This document shows, piece after piece, positions 17,921 to 27,500 of a DNA stretch of 56,345 nt. The translations under genes were made by a program, and so were the position numbers. Numbering within the stretch: position 1 is the stretch's first letter; each line of letters begins with the position of its first letter. The notes under the pieces were generated by a model. That model was given only the letters and a program-made list of their open reading frames with translations, did not search any database and was not told the DNA's origin. The stretch lies in assembly GCA_947073545.1 (NCBI GenBank), contig CAMTMP010000028.1, positions 1 through 56,345 of the forward strand. The letters are read 5' to 3'. Origin of the DNA: an uncultured bacterium (GTDB lineage: Bacteria; Bacillota; Clostridia; Lachnospirales; Lachnospiraceae).

Positions 17921-18108
17921 ATAACAGTTTAGCCATGCTCATTCATAAGTCACCAGAATATACGTTTCTGCTAATCATATCACGAATTGACCGGTGACTT
18001 ATTTCATGTCGGGCGTCCGCCCTATGAAAATGATAGTATCATCTGCCTTTAGTGAGCAAGCTCCCACGGTCATATAATACTATCATTTTCGCATGGCTGA
18101 ACTGTTAC
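17921..18108 (-). repeat. Palindromic intergenic repeat, copy C (188 bp)
   Basis: Terminal inverted repeats are ATAACAGTTTAGCCATGC (17921-17938) and GCATGGCTGAACTGTTAC (18091-18108), matching at 16 of 18 positions. Inside are a 10-bp inverted repeat (17945-17954 with 17993-18002), GGGCG/CGCCC (18011-18022), and a perfect 14-bp inverted repeat (18026-18039 with 18077-18090) enclosing GAGC-AA-GCTC. The right end overlaps the rsmE stop codon. Ends and the GC-AA-GC hairpin are shared with the copies near 21.7 and 38.2 kb. Confidence 0.8.
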
Positions 18109-18842
18109 TCCAAATGGTACATTAGCCACGACAATACCGCAAGCCCTGCCGTCTCGGTGCGCAGGATTCTTTTCCCTAACGTAATCGGCTCGATACCCGC
18201 CGCAAACGCCTCCGCCACCTCGCTCTCCTCGAAGCCGCCCTCCGGCCCGATAAAGACCGCCACACTCTCCCCGGGGCGTATCGCCTCGATCCGTTTTTTC
18301 GTATGGGCCATATCCTCCGCCAGCTCGTAGGGAATCAGTTTTACGTCCAGTTCCCGCGCGTAAGCCACCGCCTCCTTCATGGTCATCGGCTCCCTCACCA
18401 CGGGAATGATCCCTCTTTTACACTGTTTGGCCGCCGCTTCCGCAATACCCTGCCAGCGGTTTATCTTCGCCTGCGCCTTCTTTTCATCCAGCTTCACCAC
18501 ACAGCGTTTCACAGCCACCGGGATCACCTCGAACACCCCAAGTTCCACGGCCTTCTGGACGATCAGCTCCATCTTATCCGCCTTGGGAATACCTTGAAAG
18601 AGATAGATTTTTGAGGGCAGTTCCACCCCCTCCTCCCTGACAAAGCGCAGAGAACAGACGACCTGATCCTGTGCAAACGCCTCGATGCCGCAGCGGTATT
18701 CCTTTCCGTCCACACCGTTTTTGACCGCAATCTCCTCACCAATCTTCATCCGCAGCACATTTTTCATATGATTGACATCGCTGCCCGTGATAATAATTTT
18801 TTTATCCTGAATCTGTGAAGGCTCTACAAAAAATTGATGCAT
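18105..18842 (-). CDS. rsmE: 16S rRNA m3U1498 methyltransferase RsmE
   Basis: SPOUT-class SAM methyltransferase of 245 aa that modifies U1498 of 16S rRNA. Seen are the N-terminal PUA-like domain (MHQFFVEPSQ; GSDVNHMKNVLRMKIGE) and the knotted SPOUT core with KADKMELIVQKAVELGV, FIGPEGGFEESEV, LGKRILRTETAGLAVLSWL. GGAGG precedes the ATG. Its last codon and stop lie within the terminal repeat of the intergenic element, so the repeat supplies the stop codon. It follows the VanZ-like gene closely. Confidence 0.95.
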   Translation of the reverse strand: MHQFFVEPSQIQDKKIIITGSDVNHMKNVLRMKIGEEIAVKNGVDGKEYRCGIEAFAQDQVVCSLRFVREEGVELPSKIYLFQGIPKADKMELIVQKAVELGVFEVIPVAVKRCVVKLDEKKAQAKINRWQGIAEAAAKQCKRGIIPVVREPMTMKEAVAYARELDVKLIPYELAEDMAHTKKRIEAIRPGESVAVFIGPEGGFEESEVAEAFAAGIEPITLGKRILRTETAGLAVLSWLMYHLE

Positions 18843-18887
18843 AGGCCAACCTCCGTTACTTTATGCGGACTTTTCTAAAATCTTCCG

Positions 18888-19403
18888 TCAGCGTTTCTCC
18901 CTCTTCGCCCGCACATGCTTCACAATCCGCACAAACAGCGCGAACACGACCACCCCCGCAACGGCGCCCGCGCCGTCGATACACACATCGGAAAACCGTC
19001 CCGCGCGTCCCGGCACAAAAAGCTGATGAATTTCATCCGTGGCGGCGTAGACGGCAGTCGCTCCTGCGGCAGTTCCGGCCCTCCGCAAAAAGCCCATCTC
19101 CCACTGCCCGACCCATATGTAAAGCAGGACGGACATAATGCCGAACTCCGCCATGTGAGCTGCTTTCCTGATAAATCCCTCTATGGCGTCCGAAATCTCC
19201 TTCACCCGCGCATCGCTTAATTCCAGATGGAAAAAGGTTCTGGTGGAACTGACCATATGGTAGGTAAAGCTCGCGCTCACCGCGCCGGACTCCTCCTTGG
19301 GCTGGGCGGAAAAAGCAAAAATAATGCACATCCACACAATCGCAAGCGCACCCGCCAGATTTCTAAATACTACCACACCGAATTTTTCTTCCACTTTCCT
19401 CAT
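18888..19403 (-). CDS. VanZ-like family membrane protein
   Basis: A 171-aa membrane protein with about four helices and the VanZ-like pattern: MCIIFAFSAQPKEESG after the first helix, RKAAHMAEFGIMSVLLY, and TDEIHQLFVPGRAGRFSDVC with the conserved acidic residue in the DxxxDxxG-like end (CIDGAGAVAG). VanZ proteins are linked to teicoplanin resistance in one operon, but most homologues have no known role. The ATG at 19403 follows GAGGCGGA; the ATG at 19424 lacks a ribosome binding site. It lies between prmA and rsmE. Confidence 0.85.
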   Translation of the reverse strand: MRKVEEKFGVVVFRNLAGALAIVWMCIIFAFSAQPKEESGAVSASFTYHMVSSTRTFFHLELSDARVKEISDAIEGFIRKAAHMAEFGIMSVLLYIWVGQWEMGFLRRAGTAAGATAVYAATDEIHQLFVPGRAGRFSDVCIDGAGAVAGVVVFALFVRIVKHVRAKREKR

Positions 19404-19473
19404 ATTCCGCCTCGTTAACAACATGTGTTATTTTATCTAAATATCTGCTCCCCGCCCTGCATTATCTTTGCAG

Positions 19474-20478
19474 TCAGCGCGTTTTCTGCGCCGTCACAGA
19501 CCGCCACTCGCCCAGAGCGTTCACTTCCAGAACCGTAAGCCCCGCTTCCTCGCAGGCCCGCGCCACCAGCTCTTCCTTACCCTCGATAATACCCGAAGTA
19601 ATATAGATGCCGCCCGGTTTCAGACATGACACGATAACCGGTGTAAGCGGCACAAGCACATCCGCCAGAATATTCGCCGCCACGATATCATAACACCCGT
19701 AACCGACCGTATCCTGCACTTCTTTTTCGGTAATGATATTGCCGATAAGCAGTTCAAAGTCTCCAGGCGCAATGCCGTTGGCTTCCTTATTCTGCGCGAC
19801 AGCCTCCACCGCGCAGGGATCTAAATCCGTCCCTACAGCGTGCTTCGCGCCGTACATAAGCGCGATGATGGACAAAATACCGCTGCCCGTCCCCACATCC
19901 AGAAGCGTGGTCTCCTGCGTCATATATTTTTTGATCTGCCCGATACAGAGCCTTGTCGTCTCATGCATACCCGTGCCGAAGGCCGTGCCCGGATCAATGT
20001 GCAGGATCTTTTTATCCCGGTCCTCCTCCCTCACTTCCTCCCATGAGGGAATCACGAGAAGATCGTCTATGATGAACTGGTGAAAATACTGCTTCCAGTT
20101 ATTGATCCAATCAATATCCTCGGTTTCGGACACCGTAACCGAACCTTCCCCGATCTCCATAAACTGGCGAACCTCCGTCAGCGCCTCCTCTATCTTCGCA
20201 AGCACGCTCTCCTTGTCCGTCGTCTCTGCATCCGCCGCCTCATTTCCCGTCTTAAGTGAGCCGTCTTCCCGCTCCTCCACAAAAAAGCTCAGATACGCCA
20301 CGCCGTCATCTGCCTCTGTTTCCGGCAGAATATCCACAAACATCTGCTCTTTTTCCAACGGCGAAAGGGGCACTTTATCCTCGATCTGTGCCCCCTCAAG
20401 CCCCCTGTCATAGAGTTCGCTGATAACGATATCCTCCGCCTCCACGACCGTCTTTATCCTGAATTTCATCCACTTCAT
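19474..20478 (-). CDS. prmA: Ribosomal protein L11 methyltransferase PrmA
   Basis: SAM methyltransferase that trimethylates ribosomal protein L11, 334 aa. Family motifs: DPGTAFGTGMHETTRLC, LLDVGTGSGILSI, and YDIVAANILADVLVPL. The N-terminal substrate-recognition domain carries a variable Glu/Asp/Ala-rich insertion near residues 75-95. The start codon is 9 bases after the telA stop, with AGGAAG inside the telA end. The order prmA-...-rsmE is common in Firmicutes. Confidence 0.95.
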   Translation of the reverse strand: MKWMKFRIKTVVEAEDIVISELYDRGLEGAQIEDKVPLSPLEKEQMFVDILPETEADDGVAYLSFFVEEREDGSLKTGNEAADAETTDKESVLAKIEEALTEVRQFMEIGEGSVTVSETEDIDWINNWKQYFHQFIIDDLLVIPSWEEVREEDRDKKILHIDPGTAFGTGMHETTRLCIGQIKKYMTQETTLLDVGTGSGILSIIALMYGAKHAVGTDLDPCAVEAVAQNKEANGIAPGDFELLIGNIITEKEVQDTVGYGCYDIVAANILADVLVPLTPVIVSCLKPGGIYITSGIIEGKEELVARACEEAGLTVLEVNALGEWRSVTAQKTR

Positions 20479-20486
20479 GGATCGCT

Positions 20487-21641
20487 TTACTTCCTTTCAC
20501 TGAGTTCCAAAAGTTTCGTCTTCAAATCGTTCTCCATCACGCGCATCTCTTCCTCTGCGAGCCTTCTCTTCTCCCTGCCGTCCGCCTGGATCTTCATCAC
20601 CTCGTCCAAAGTGGAAATCAGGCTTGCGTTGGTGGTTTTCAACGTCTCCATATCAATGATGCCGCGCTCCGACTCCTTCGCGCTCTCCACCGCAGAAATT
20701 TTAAGCACCTCGGCATTTTTCTTCAAGAGCTCGTTGGTCATGTCGGACACTTCCCGTTGCGCCCTGGCCGCCTGTTCCACATGGTTGACACCCAGCGCAA
20801 GCACCATCTGGCTTTTCCAGAGCGGAATGGTATTCACAATGGTGGACTGAATCTTTTCCACCATCATGGTGTCGCTGTTCTGCACCAGCCTGATCTGGGG
20901 CGCAGTCTGGATGGATACCATTCTGGTCAGTTCCAGATCGTGCAGCTTTTTCTCGAAACGGTCGCAGAGAGCCTCCAAGTCTCTCGCCGCCTGCGCGTCC
21001 TCCGGCAGACCGCTTGCCTTCGCCTTCGCAAGAAGCTGCGGCAGCTCCGTCGCTCTCGTCTCGGCAAGTTTCTTTTTCCCCGCCAGTATGTACATAGAAA
21101 GCTCTTTAAAGTACGTCAGGTTCAGCTCGTACATTTTATCCAGAATGGAAATGTCCTTGAGGAGCTGTACCTGATTATCCTCAAGCGCCTCACAGATCTT
21201 ATTGACGTTCGTCTCCGCCTTGGCGTATTTCGTTTTCATGTTATCCAGCTTCTGCGCGGGCTTCTTAAAGATACCGAGGAACCCTTTCTCCTCCTCGTCA
21301 AAGCTCTTGAGCTGCGTCACCACATTGGAGAGCATCTCCCCGACTTCGCCCAGATCCTTCGTCTTCACATTTTCGAGCGCATTGCCGGAGAAATCCGCCA
21401 TCTTTTTCTGCGTACCCACACCGTACTGTAAAATCGCCGTGGAATTGTGCAAGTCGATCTGTTTCGCAAACTCGTCCACCTGCCGCTTCTCCTCTTCGCT
21501 TAGAATCGAATCATCCAGATCTTCCTTAAGCTCCTTTGCCTGCGGAATCTCCGCCAAAGGCTGCTTATCCTTTACCGCATCCTCCACTTCCCCAAACACC
21601 AGTGCAGGCGCCTGCTGCTCCATTGCATCAATTTCGTTCAT
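20487..21641 (-). CDS. telA: TelA/YaaN family toxic-anion resistance-like protein
   Basis: A 384-aa largely helical, coiled-coil-rich cytosolic protein of the TelA (YaaN) family. Typical segments are QIDLHNSTAILQYGVGTQKK, FKKPAQKLDNMKTKY and the conserved QTAPQIRLVQNSDTMMVEKI block. The family is named from tellurite-resistance loci, yet its cellular role is not established. Pairing with xpaC, as here, is the Bacillus xpaC-yaaN arrangement. The ATG at 21641 follows an excellent AGGAGG; the longer frame to 21689 runs into the repeat element and is not preferred. Confidence 0.9.
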   Translation of the reverse strand: MNEIDAMEQQAPALVFGEVEDAVKDKQPLAEIPQAKELKEDLDDSILSEEEKRQVDEFAKQIDLHNSTAILQYGVGTQKKMADFSGNALENVKTKDLGEVGEMLSNVVTQLKSFDEEEKGFLGIFKKPAQKLDNMKTKYAKAETNVNKICEALEDNQVQLLKDISILDKMYELNLTYFKELSMYILAGKKKLAETRATELPQLLAKAKASGLPEDAQAARDLEALCDRFEKKLHDLELTRMVSIQTAPQIRLVQNSDTMMVEKIQSTIVNTIPLWKSQMVLALGVNHVEQAARAQREVSDMTNELLKKNAEVLKISAVESAKESERGIIDMETLKTTNASLISTLDEVMKIQADGREKRRLAEEEMRVMENDLKTKLLELSERK

Positions 21642-21659
21642 AACTGCCTCCTTCTTTAC

Positions 21660-21813
21660 GTTCAGCACACGCCCATTCGCAAAACGCAAGTTCCTTGCTT
21701 CTCCGCTGTTTCACAGCTATTTTTGCTCAAAAACGGGCGTTCCCTCAGATCTTCATTTTCATGCCAAATTCATGCAAGCATGATTCGTCATAAAAATTCG
21801 CTCTGGCTGAACT
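21660..21813 (-). repeat. Palindromic intergenic repeat, copy A (154 bp)
   Basis: The ends carry GTTCAGC and GCTGAAC. Nested stems lie inside: ACGCCC/GGGCGT (21669-21674 with 21735-21740), GCAAAA/TTTTGC (21679-21684 with 21721-21726), hairpins GCAAG-TTC-CTTGC (21686-21698) and GCTGT-TTC-ACAGC (21705-21717), and CATGC-AA-GCATG (21771-21782). It occupies the gap between xpaC and telA, starting right after the xpaC stop. It is homologous along its length to the copy at 38082-38239, with compensatory stem changes. Confidence 0.85.
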
Positions 21814-21817
21814 GTGA

Positions 21818-23167
21818 TTATAAATATCCGTCCTGTTTCAGTATCGTATGTAGGGCGGAAATATCCGACTGGATATCCCACGCCTTCTCCCGGAACAGCT
21901 CGTCCAGAAACTTTTCAAACGCCTCGTTGATATTGTCCACCGCTGTCTCAATCTCCCGCTTCGTCTCCTCTATATTGGACAGGTCTAACTGCTGGCCGTC
22001 CAGATCCCGGTACGCCTCCAGCAGTTTTTTCGTGGTGGGAAGATAAAAACTTAACATCTTTCTAAGCTCGGACGCAAGCTCCGGCTCCTTCTCCACCTGA
22101 TCGAAAATCCTTGTGACCAGAAGCTCCAGCCGATCCAGTTTATCCGACATTTCCTCGCCGGGAATCTGCTCATTGCACTGTCTGATCAGACGCACATAGC
22201 TCTTTCCTTCCTCAATCACCTCGGCCGCCTCTCCCAGCCGCGCCCTTTCCTGCCGCCTGCGCTCGTCGGCCAGCTTTTCAATCTCCAGTTTTTTCTGCTC
22301 TTCCTCATAATTTTTCTGGGCGAGCATGTACTGGTCGTACATCTCATCACTGGCAATCAGACAGGTCTGCTTCTGATCCAGATGCGCCTGCTTAAACATG
22401 CCCAGATGAATCATCTGCCGTAAGTCCTTCACAATGAAACGTTCGCTCTTGCCCGTGCGCTGCGCCATATCCTGAATGGAACAATACAGCTTATCCTTGA
22501 CCATGCCCACATATCTCTTATAGCGTTTCGCCCGTCCTGTCAGCCTCGACCCGTGAATGCCAAGCCAAAGACCTGCCGCGGTAAAAATCCCCGAGATAAT
22601 CACAGGAATTATGTCGGCAGGTATCGCGTAAGTGACCAGTTCCCCAATCGAGCCCAGCAGGACAAGCCCCGATATCCCCATCAGACCATAGCCTGCCCCC
22701 ATACACACGACGCCAGATACAGATCCCTTCGGCGTGCTTTGAAATAGTCGCTTATCCAGACGGGCGTTGGGCCGTTTATAAAGGGGATTGGACGCATAGG
22801 GGCTTATCTGCGCACGGCCTGCGTTTTGACCCCATCCGCCAGACGTGCCATGGCCTGCGTTCCCGCCGAAGCCACCCGCCGCACCGTGGTCTGCGTTTTG
22901 GCCCAAGCCTCCTGCCGCTCGGCTTATACTCTCACTCACCGTTTCCACGGTACGGCCGATGCCGTTTCCCACATCATTGACCGCCCGGTTTACACTCTCA
23001 CCCACTGTCCCGACTGTGCGGTTTACTTCCCGCATGGTGCGGTTGATGGTTTCATTCACCGTCTCGCCAATGTTCTTTCCCAGATTCGTAAAATTGCCCG
23101 TGTCCACCGCCTGCTGTACCTGATCCCGGATATCCTCACCGGCCCGGTACCACTCATTCTTGTCCAT
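21818..23167 (-). CDS. xpaC: XpaC-like membrane protein
   Basis: A 449-aa protein with an N-terminal region of repeated NxTxxxVxxxV heptad-like segments (about residues 10-85), then a Gly/Asn/His-rich linker, two membrane helices (about 155-205) and a C-terminal helical cytoplasmic domain. The last part matches the XpaC family, whose name comes from 5-bromo-4-chloroindolyl phosphate hydrolysis in Bacillus. Its true role is unknown. It precedes telA, the usual pairing. The start is taken at the ATG at 23167, overlapping the upstream lipoprotein gene by 14 bases; the frame extends further up without a good ribosome binding site. Confidence 0.78.
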   Translation of the reverse strand: MDKNEWYRAGEDIRDQVQQAVDTGNFTNLGKNIGETVNETINRTMREVNRTVGTVGESVNRAVNDVGNGIGRTVETVSESISRAAGGLGQNADHGAAGGFGGNAGHGTSGGWGQNAGRAQISPYASNPLYKRPNARLDKRLFQSTPKGSVSGVVCMGAGYGLMGISGLVLLGSIGELVTYAIPADIIPVIISGIFTAAGLWLGIHGSRLTGRAKRYKRYVGMVKDKLYCSIQDMAQRTGKSERFIVKDLRQMIHLGMFKQAHLDQKQTCLIASDEMYDQYMLAQKNYEEEQKKLEIEKLADERRRQERARLGEAAEVIEEGKSYVRLIRQCNEQIPGEEMSDKLDRLELLVTRIFDQVEKEPELASELRKMLSFYLPTTKKLLEAYRDLDGQQLDLSNIEETKREIETAVDNINEAFEKFLDELFREKAWDIQSDISALHTILKQDGYL

Positions 23168-24350
23168 ATTCCACGAATTCTCCATACTCATCCCAGATAT
23201 TGCAAATCCAAGTGCTTCCCTGATTAAAGACGATCTCCTCTCCCGCCTCATCATAGAACTTCGCGGGCGTAAAGTCTCCGTCGAGACGTTTCCAAGTGCC
23301 CCTGATTACCTTGCCGTTTGTAAAGACAATGGCTTCGCCCTCTCCGTGTACGCCGAAAGCAAGATAATCGTGCGAATCCCGAACTTCTCCGTGGCAGTAC
23401 TGGAACACCACGTTGCTGACAGTGAGCTGGCCGCCCGTAAGCTCGTCGATCTGCTTCTTGCCATTCTGATAACGGTAGTAGAGCTGATCGTCCTCATGGT
23501 ACTCAAAGTAAGGATGGTACGCACCATATCCGCCCGAATTGCTTGCCGTCTTCCCGCCCGGATACACGTAAAAAGCGTCCTCCTTTTCCGCATAATCCGC
23601 TCTCACATCATCCGCCGCAAAGAGGAATGGAGGCACATACTTATCGTCATAATTCCAGTCATAGCCAAGTCTGTCCACCGCTTTGAAAAGACCGTCAATA
23701 AAAAGATAACCTGTAAATTCCGTCGCGTAGCCGGGCCTCTTATGTCTGCCGTAAGCCTCGTCCGCCGGATTGTGGATGCCCACCACCGCCGCGCTGACAT
23801 TGTAATAGTTCGGACGGTTGATCAGCTCCTCCACATAGGGTACTGCCAGACCCCAGTTACAGTAAATCGCCTCATATCCCATAGCCTGATAGACATAATA
23901 GTCTCGGCTCGACCGCACAGGCCCGATCCGGTCCAGATCGTCAAAATTCTCAAACACACCCATCAGACGGGTGATACGTCCCTCTACCGGAGCCTCGTAA
24001 ATAATTCCTGCACGGGAAAGCCCGTACTGGGGCAGAGCCGGCGTATTGTTCGGTATCATCACGGCAATTGGCCTTCTCTTCGCCTGCTCCACGTCCGTCC
24101 ACTGACCGGTCAGATAGCTCTGAATCTTACCATCCTTTTCCACCCGCTCCTCAATCACGAGAGATTCCGGTTCCTCCTCTTCCGGCTCCTCCTCCACGAC
24201 AGGTTCCTCTTCCGGCTCCTCCGGCTCGATCGGCTCGATCTCCAGTTTCGGCGGTTCTTTCGCCTCCTCCTTCTCCTTGCCGCAGCCCGCCAGGCAAATT
24301 ATCATGCATAAAATTATCAAACTCAGTAATGTTGTCTTCTTTTGAATCAT
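23154..24350 (-). CDS. yerB: DUF3048 (YerB-like) lipoprotein
   Basis: A 398-aa exported lipoprotein. The signal peptide ends in the lipobox LAGC at Cys23. A Glu/Pro-rich spacer (residues 27-70) follows, then the two DUF3048 domains (RRPIAVMIPNNTPALPQYGL; RIGPVRSSRDYYVYQAMGYE; C-terminal GTWKRL and KFYDEAGEEI blocks). The function of YerB is not established. The ATG has GAGAGAGGA just upstream and a well-formed promoter lies at 24463-24491. It is probably the first gene of an operon with xpaC and telA. Confidence 0.9.
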   Translation of the reverse strand: MIQKKTTLLSLIILCMIICLAGCGKEKEEAKEPPKLEIEPIEPEEPEEEPVVEEEPEEEEPESLVIEERVEKDGKIQSYLTGQWTDVEQAKRRPIAVMIPNNTPALPQYGLSRAGIIYEAPVEGRITRLMGVFENFDDLDRIGPVRSSRDYYVYQAMGYEAIYCNWGLAVPYVEELINRPNYYNVSAAVVGIHNPADEAYGRHKRPGYATEFTGYLFIDGLFKAVDRLGYDWNYDDKYVPPFLFAADDVRADYAEKEDAFYVYPGGKTASNSGGYGAYHPYFEYHEDDQLYYRYQNGKKQIDELTGGQLTVSNVVFQYCHGEVRDSHDYLAFGVHGEGEAIVFTNGKVIRGTWKRLDGDFTPAKFYDEAGEEIVFNQGSTWICNIWDEYGEFVEYGQE

Positions 24351-24462
24351 TTTTCCTCTCTCCTACGTTTTCCCTAGATCTCGCGTTCTTTGGTTTTTCT
24401 GGTAAATCGCACATCGCGCCGATGCACATACACGAATTAGTATACGGCGCATAAACACTTTT

Positions 24463-24491
24463 ATTATAACCGAAAACTGGAAGGCTGTACA
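24463..24491 (-). promoter_or_regulatory. Promoter of the yerB-xpaC-telA operon
   Basis: TGTACA (24486-24491) and TATAAT (24463-24468) are 17 bases apart on the minus strand. The leader is about 105 bases and includes a short GCATCG/CGATGTGC hairpin of unknown meaning. Confidence 0.65.
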
Positions 24492-24523
24492 CTCAAAAAA
24501 TTGGCGGACAAAGAAAAGTCAAA

Positions 24524-24557
24524 GAAAATAACAGCAGGACACCGCAAGGCGCCCTGC
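24524..24557 (-). terminator. Terminator after the giant surface protein gene
   Basis: On the minus strand GCAGGGCGCC-TTGC-GGTGTCCTGC forms a 10-bp stem with two G-U pairs, followed by TGTTATTTTC. It starts 9 bases after the stop codon. Confidence 0.75.
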
Positions 24558-24565
24558 CGGAAAAA

Positions 24566-27500
24566 TTAATAATGAATCACTTTTTTCACAATGTCAAATT
24601 TCACCGTTACACTCCCACCATATTCCGGCGCCAGTCCTGTAATCGTCACGCTTCCTTTATTTTTTCCGGATTTATTGTTTGCGCCGTAGGAAACCGTATA
24701 ATCTTTTCCCTCCATATACGCTTTTCCACTGACGGCATCTCGAACCGTAACAGCAGGCGTAACCTGATTTCCCGTGTAAACCGCTTCTTCCGTCAGGTCT
24801 ACCTTCAAGTTACTCTTTACCAGTTTCGTCTGATAGATCGGCAGCGGCACGACAATCTCCTCGTCTGCCACATAGCTGCTTTCGGCTTTTGCCGTAATAA
24901 CGGCTCTCGGTCTCAACTCCTGCAAATTTTGATTCAGTCCCGGATCTGCAACCCCATTTTTGACAGCGTCGCTGTATGCCTCCCAATACTGCATATACTG
25001 CGCCTGCGTATTGCACTCATATCTCACTTCATAGTCTTGGTTCAAACGCAGGGCGCTCTTGCCGTCCGTCAGTTTCACCGCAGGCTTATACACAAAGTCC
25101 TCCGCCTTGTTCGGATTGTAAGAAACTGCCGTCGTCTTAACCTGAATGCTGCCGCTGTCAACAGCCTGTTTCAGACCGCACTTCGTGATCCGGAAAGTCA
25201 CGTCAAATTTTCCGTTATAGCTGCCCTTTCCCTGCACCGTAACCGTGGGCGGATTCTCCGCAGAAACGTCGGCCACCGTCTTGTTGTTCTTATATTTGAG
25301 CGTATAATCTTTGCCGTTTTGCAAGACAAACCCTTCCGCGTTTGTGAGGCGGATTTCATCCACAGGCTTCACGCCCGCCTTGCAATATGAAAAGCTCATG
25401 TTATTCATCGTGTCCGCACGCTTAACCTCGTCTTGGTTTGCGATATCGGCCGCCGTGATCTTAAAGGTCTTCTTAAAACTGCCGCTGTAACCCGCCTCGT
25501 TTTTGCCCTGAAAGGTCATTGTGGCAGTCCCTTTGTCTCTGTTCTTGGCGTATCTTATGGTATAGTCCGTCCCGTATTGCAGTGTCTTAGCCGCTTCGTC
25601 CCCCACACCGTAAGTCAAAACAGCATGATTCTGCGTCAGCGCCCTGCCCGTGTAGGCCTGATTTTCCACGCCGCTCACCTGAACCGTCTTTGCGGAAAAT
25701 GTCTTGCCTTTGATGTTGAACGTCGCTGTCTTTGTCCCGACATACTGTCCGTTTCCGGTGACCACAAGCTCCGCCTTGCCGACCTTCCCCGGGACAGGCT
25801 GCACCGTATAATCGCGCCCCGGCTTCAGGACTGTTTTTCCATACTTCACGGTAAAGGTGTCCTTCGTGCTCTCCTCCGACGGAGTCAGCGCGATCGCTTT
25901 TCCCGTATACTCTACATTTTTCAAGTTTGAACCGAGTGTAATTTTGACATTTTTCATCAGGTGTGTTTTATCCGCCACATAAATCCTCCGGCGGACACTT
26001 CCCTCATAGTTGCCGATTCCCTCCACCGTCAGCAAAAACTCTCCCTCATATGCCTTTGGAATTTCCGCATTGGCCAGCTCCACGTTTCTCCCCAGACTGT
26101 TGCCCAGACCGTCACGGGCATTTTCCACCGTCAGTTTCAGGCGGAAATCCACATCCCGCTTCATACTTTTGACGTATTTGATGGAAGAAAAAGGCTTCTG
26201 CACCTTATTCGCCACCGCAAACTGTTCCGATACTTTCAGCGTGACACCGGCCGCAGGCTTCTCTGCGCCGTCTCCGATTGACGCCCGCAGAATATTGAAG
26301 TTCACCTTGACGGTGTCCTTGTCTCCGTCCTTGATTCTGTCCGTATAGTTGCCCTTGCCGATGATCTCCACATAAGGAAGATCCGGGTTAAAATACGCGC
26401 CTTCGCCATTTCCCTGTTTCGGCACATCGTCCTTGTTTGCATTCGTATTGTTGTAATACCTGATCTGGTAATCCCTGCCGGATTTTAAAAGCGTATCCCC
26501 GTCGTACACCGTGACCGCAGGTTTGCACGCCTTACCGGTATAATATACGTCTGCTATCTCCTGAAACGCAAAGCCGCCGTCCCCTTTGCCCTCCTCAAGC
26601 CACTTTGCATAAAGCGTCACATCCTCCTGCACGATATCCGTTTCAAAATTCCACGCCTTTGTACAGGCGGCGTCCCGATACCAGCCGGCAAAACGGTATC
26701 CCGCAGCCACGGGGTCCTCCGGTCTCTTTGCCGTATCTCCCGCTGTCACGCCCTGCTGTGCCTCAGGCGCAGTTCCATGTCCCTGCACGTCAAAAGTTAC
26801 CATCCAGGAAACGTATTCTCTCGCCACGGTCAACGTACCGTTCTCGTAATCAATCGTATAGTTTGCTCCCGCATCGGCTCCGGAAGGAACAATGTCATAC
26901 CGTCCCGGCGCCGCCGTGCTTTTTACATCACAGGAAAAGGAAGGTTTCACACGCAGTTGATCCGTCCCCACAAGTCCGCTGATCTCGTATTCATACTTAC
27001 TGACTGCCGGAATGGGATCATTTACTAAAATCGCCTTATCTTTTGCCAGAATCCGAACCGTGGCAGGCTGAATCTCGAAGGATTTGCTGACACTGCCGCT
27101 GTACATATTCTTTCCCGTCACAACCGCCAGAGCCGTGCCTGCATTTCGGTTATTCTTATAGGACAGCTCGTAGTCCTGCCCTTCCACAAGCACGATTCTT
27201 TTCTCCGCAAAATCCGGATTGGGGACGGATACCACAGCTTTAGGGGTGTGCTCTTCCCCGTTGTAAATAAAAGCGCTTCTTTTCAGCGTTACCTCAAAAG
27301 AATCCTCCAGTGAATTCTGCACAGTCACGGATATCTGCAGATCCGTCAATTGCTGGAACTTTTCTGTATCCTTCGGCGTAAACACTGCCGCAAAAGACTG
27401 TGTGCCCACCCGGTCCATCACCTGCGCACTATCCTGCCATGAATAGGTCCCATGGTCGTTCTGCGGCAGAAGGACAGTGGAAAGCAACTGCCCGTATGCT

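Noticed and set aside
23160..24311. 383-codon plus-strand frame opposite the YerB-type lipoprotein
   Set aside because: Antisense shadow; the minus-strand gene has a lipobox, the DUF3048 blocks, a promoter and a ribosome binding site.
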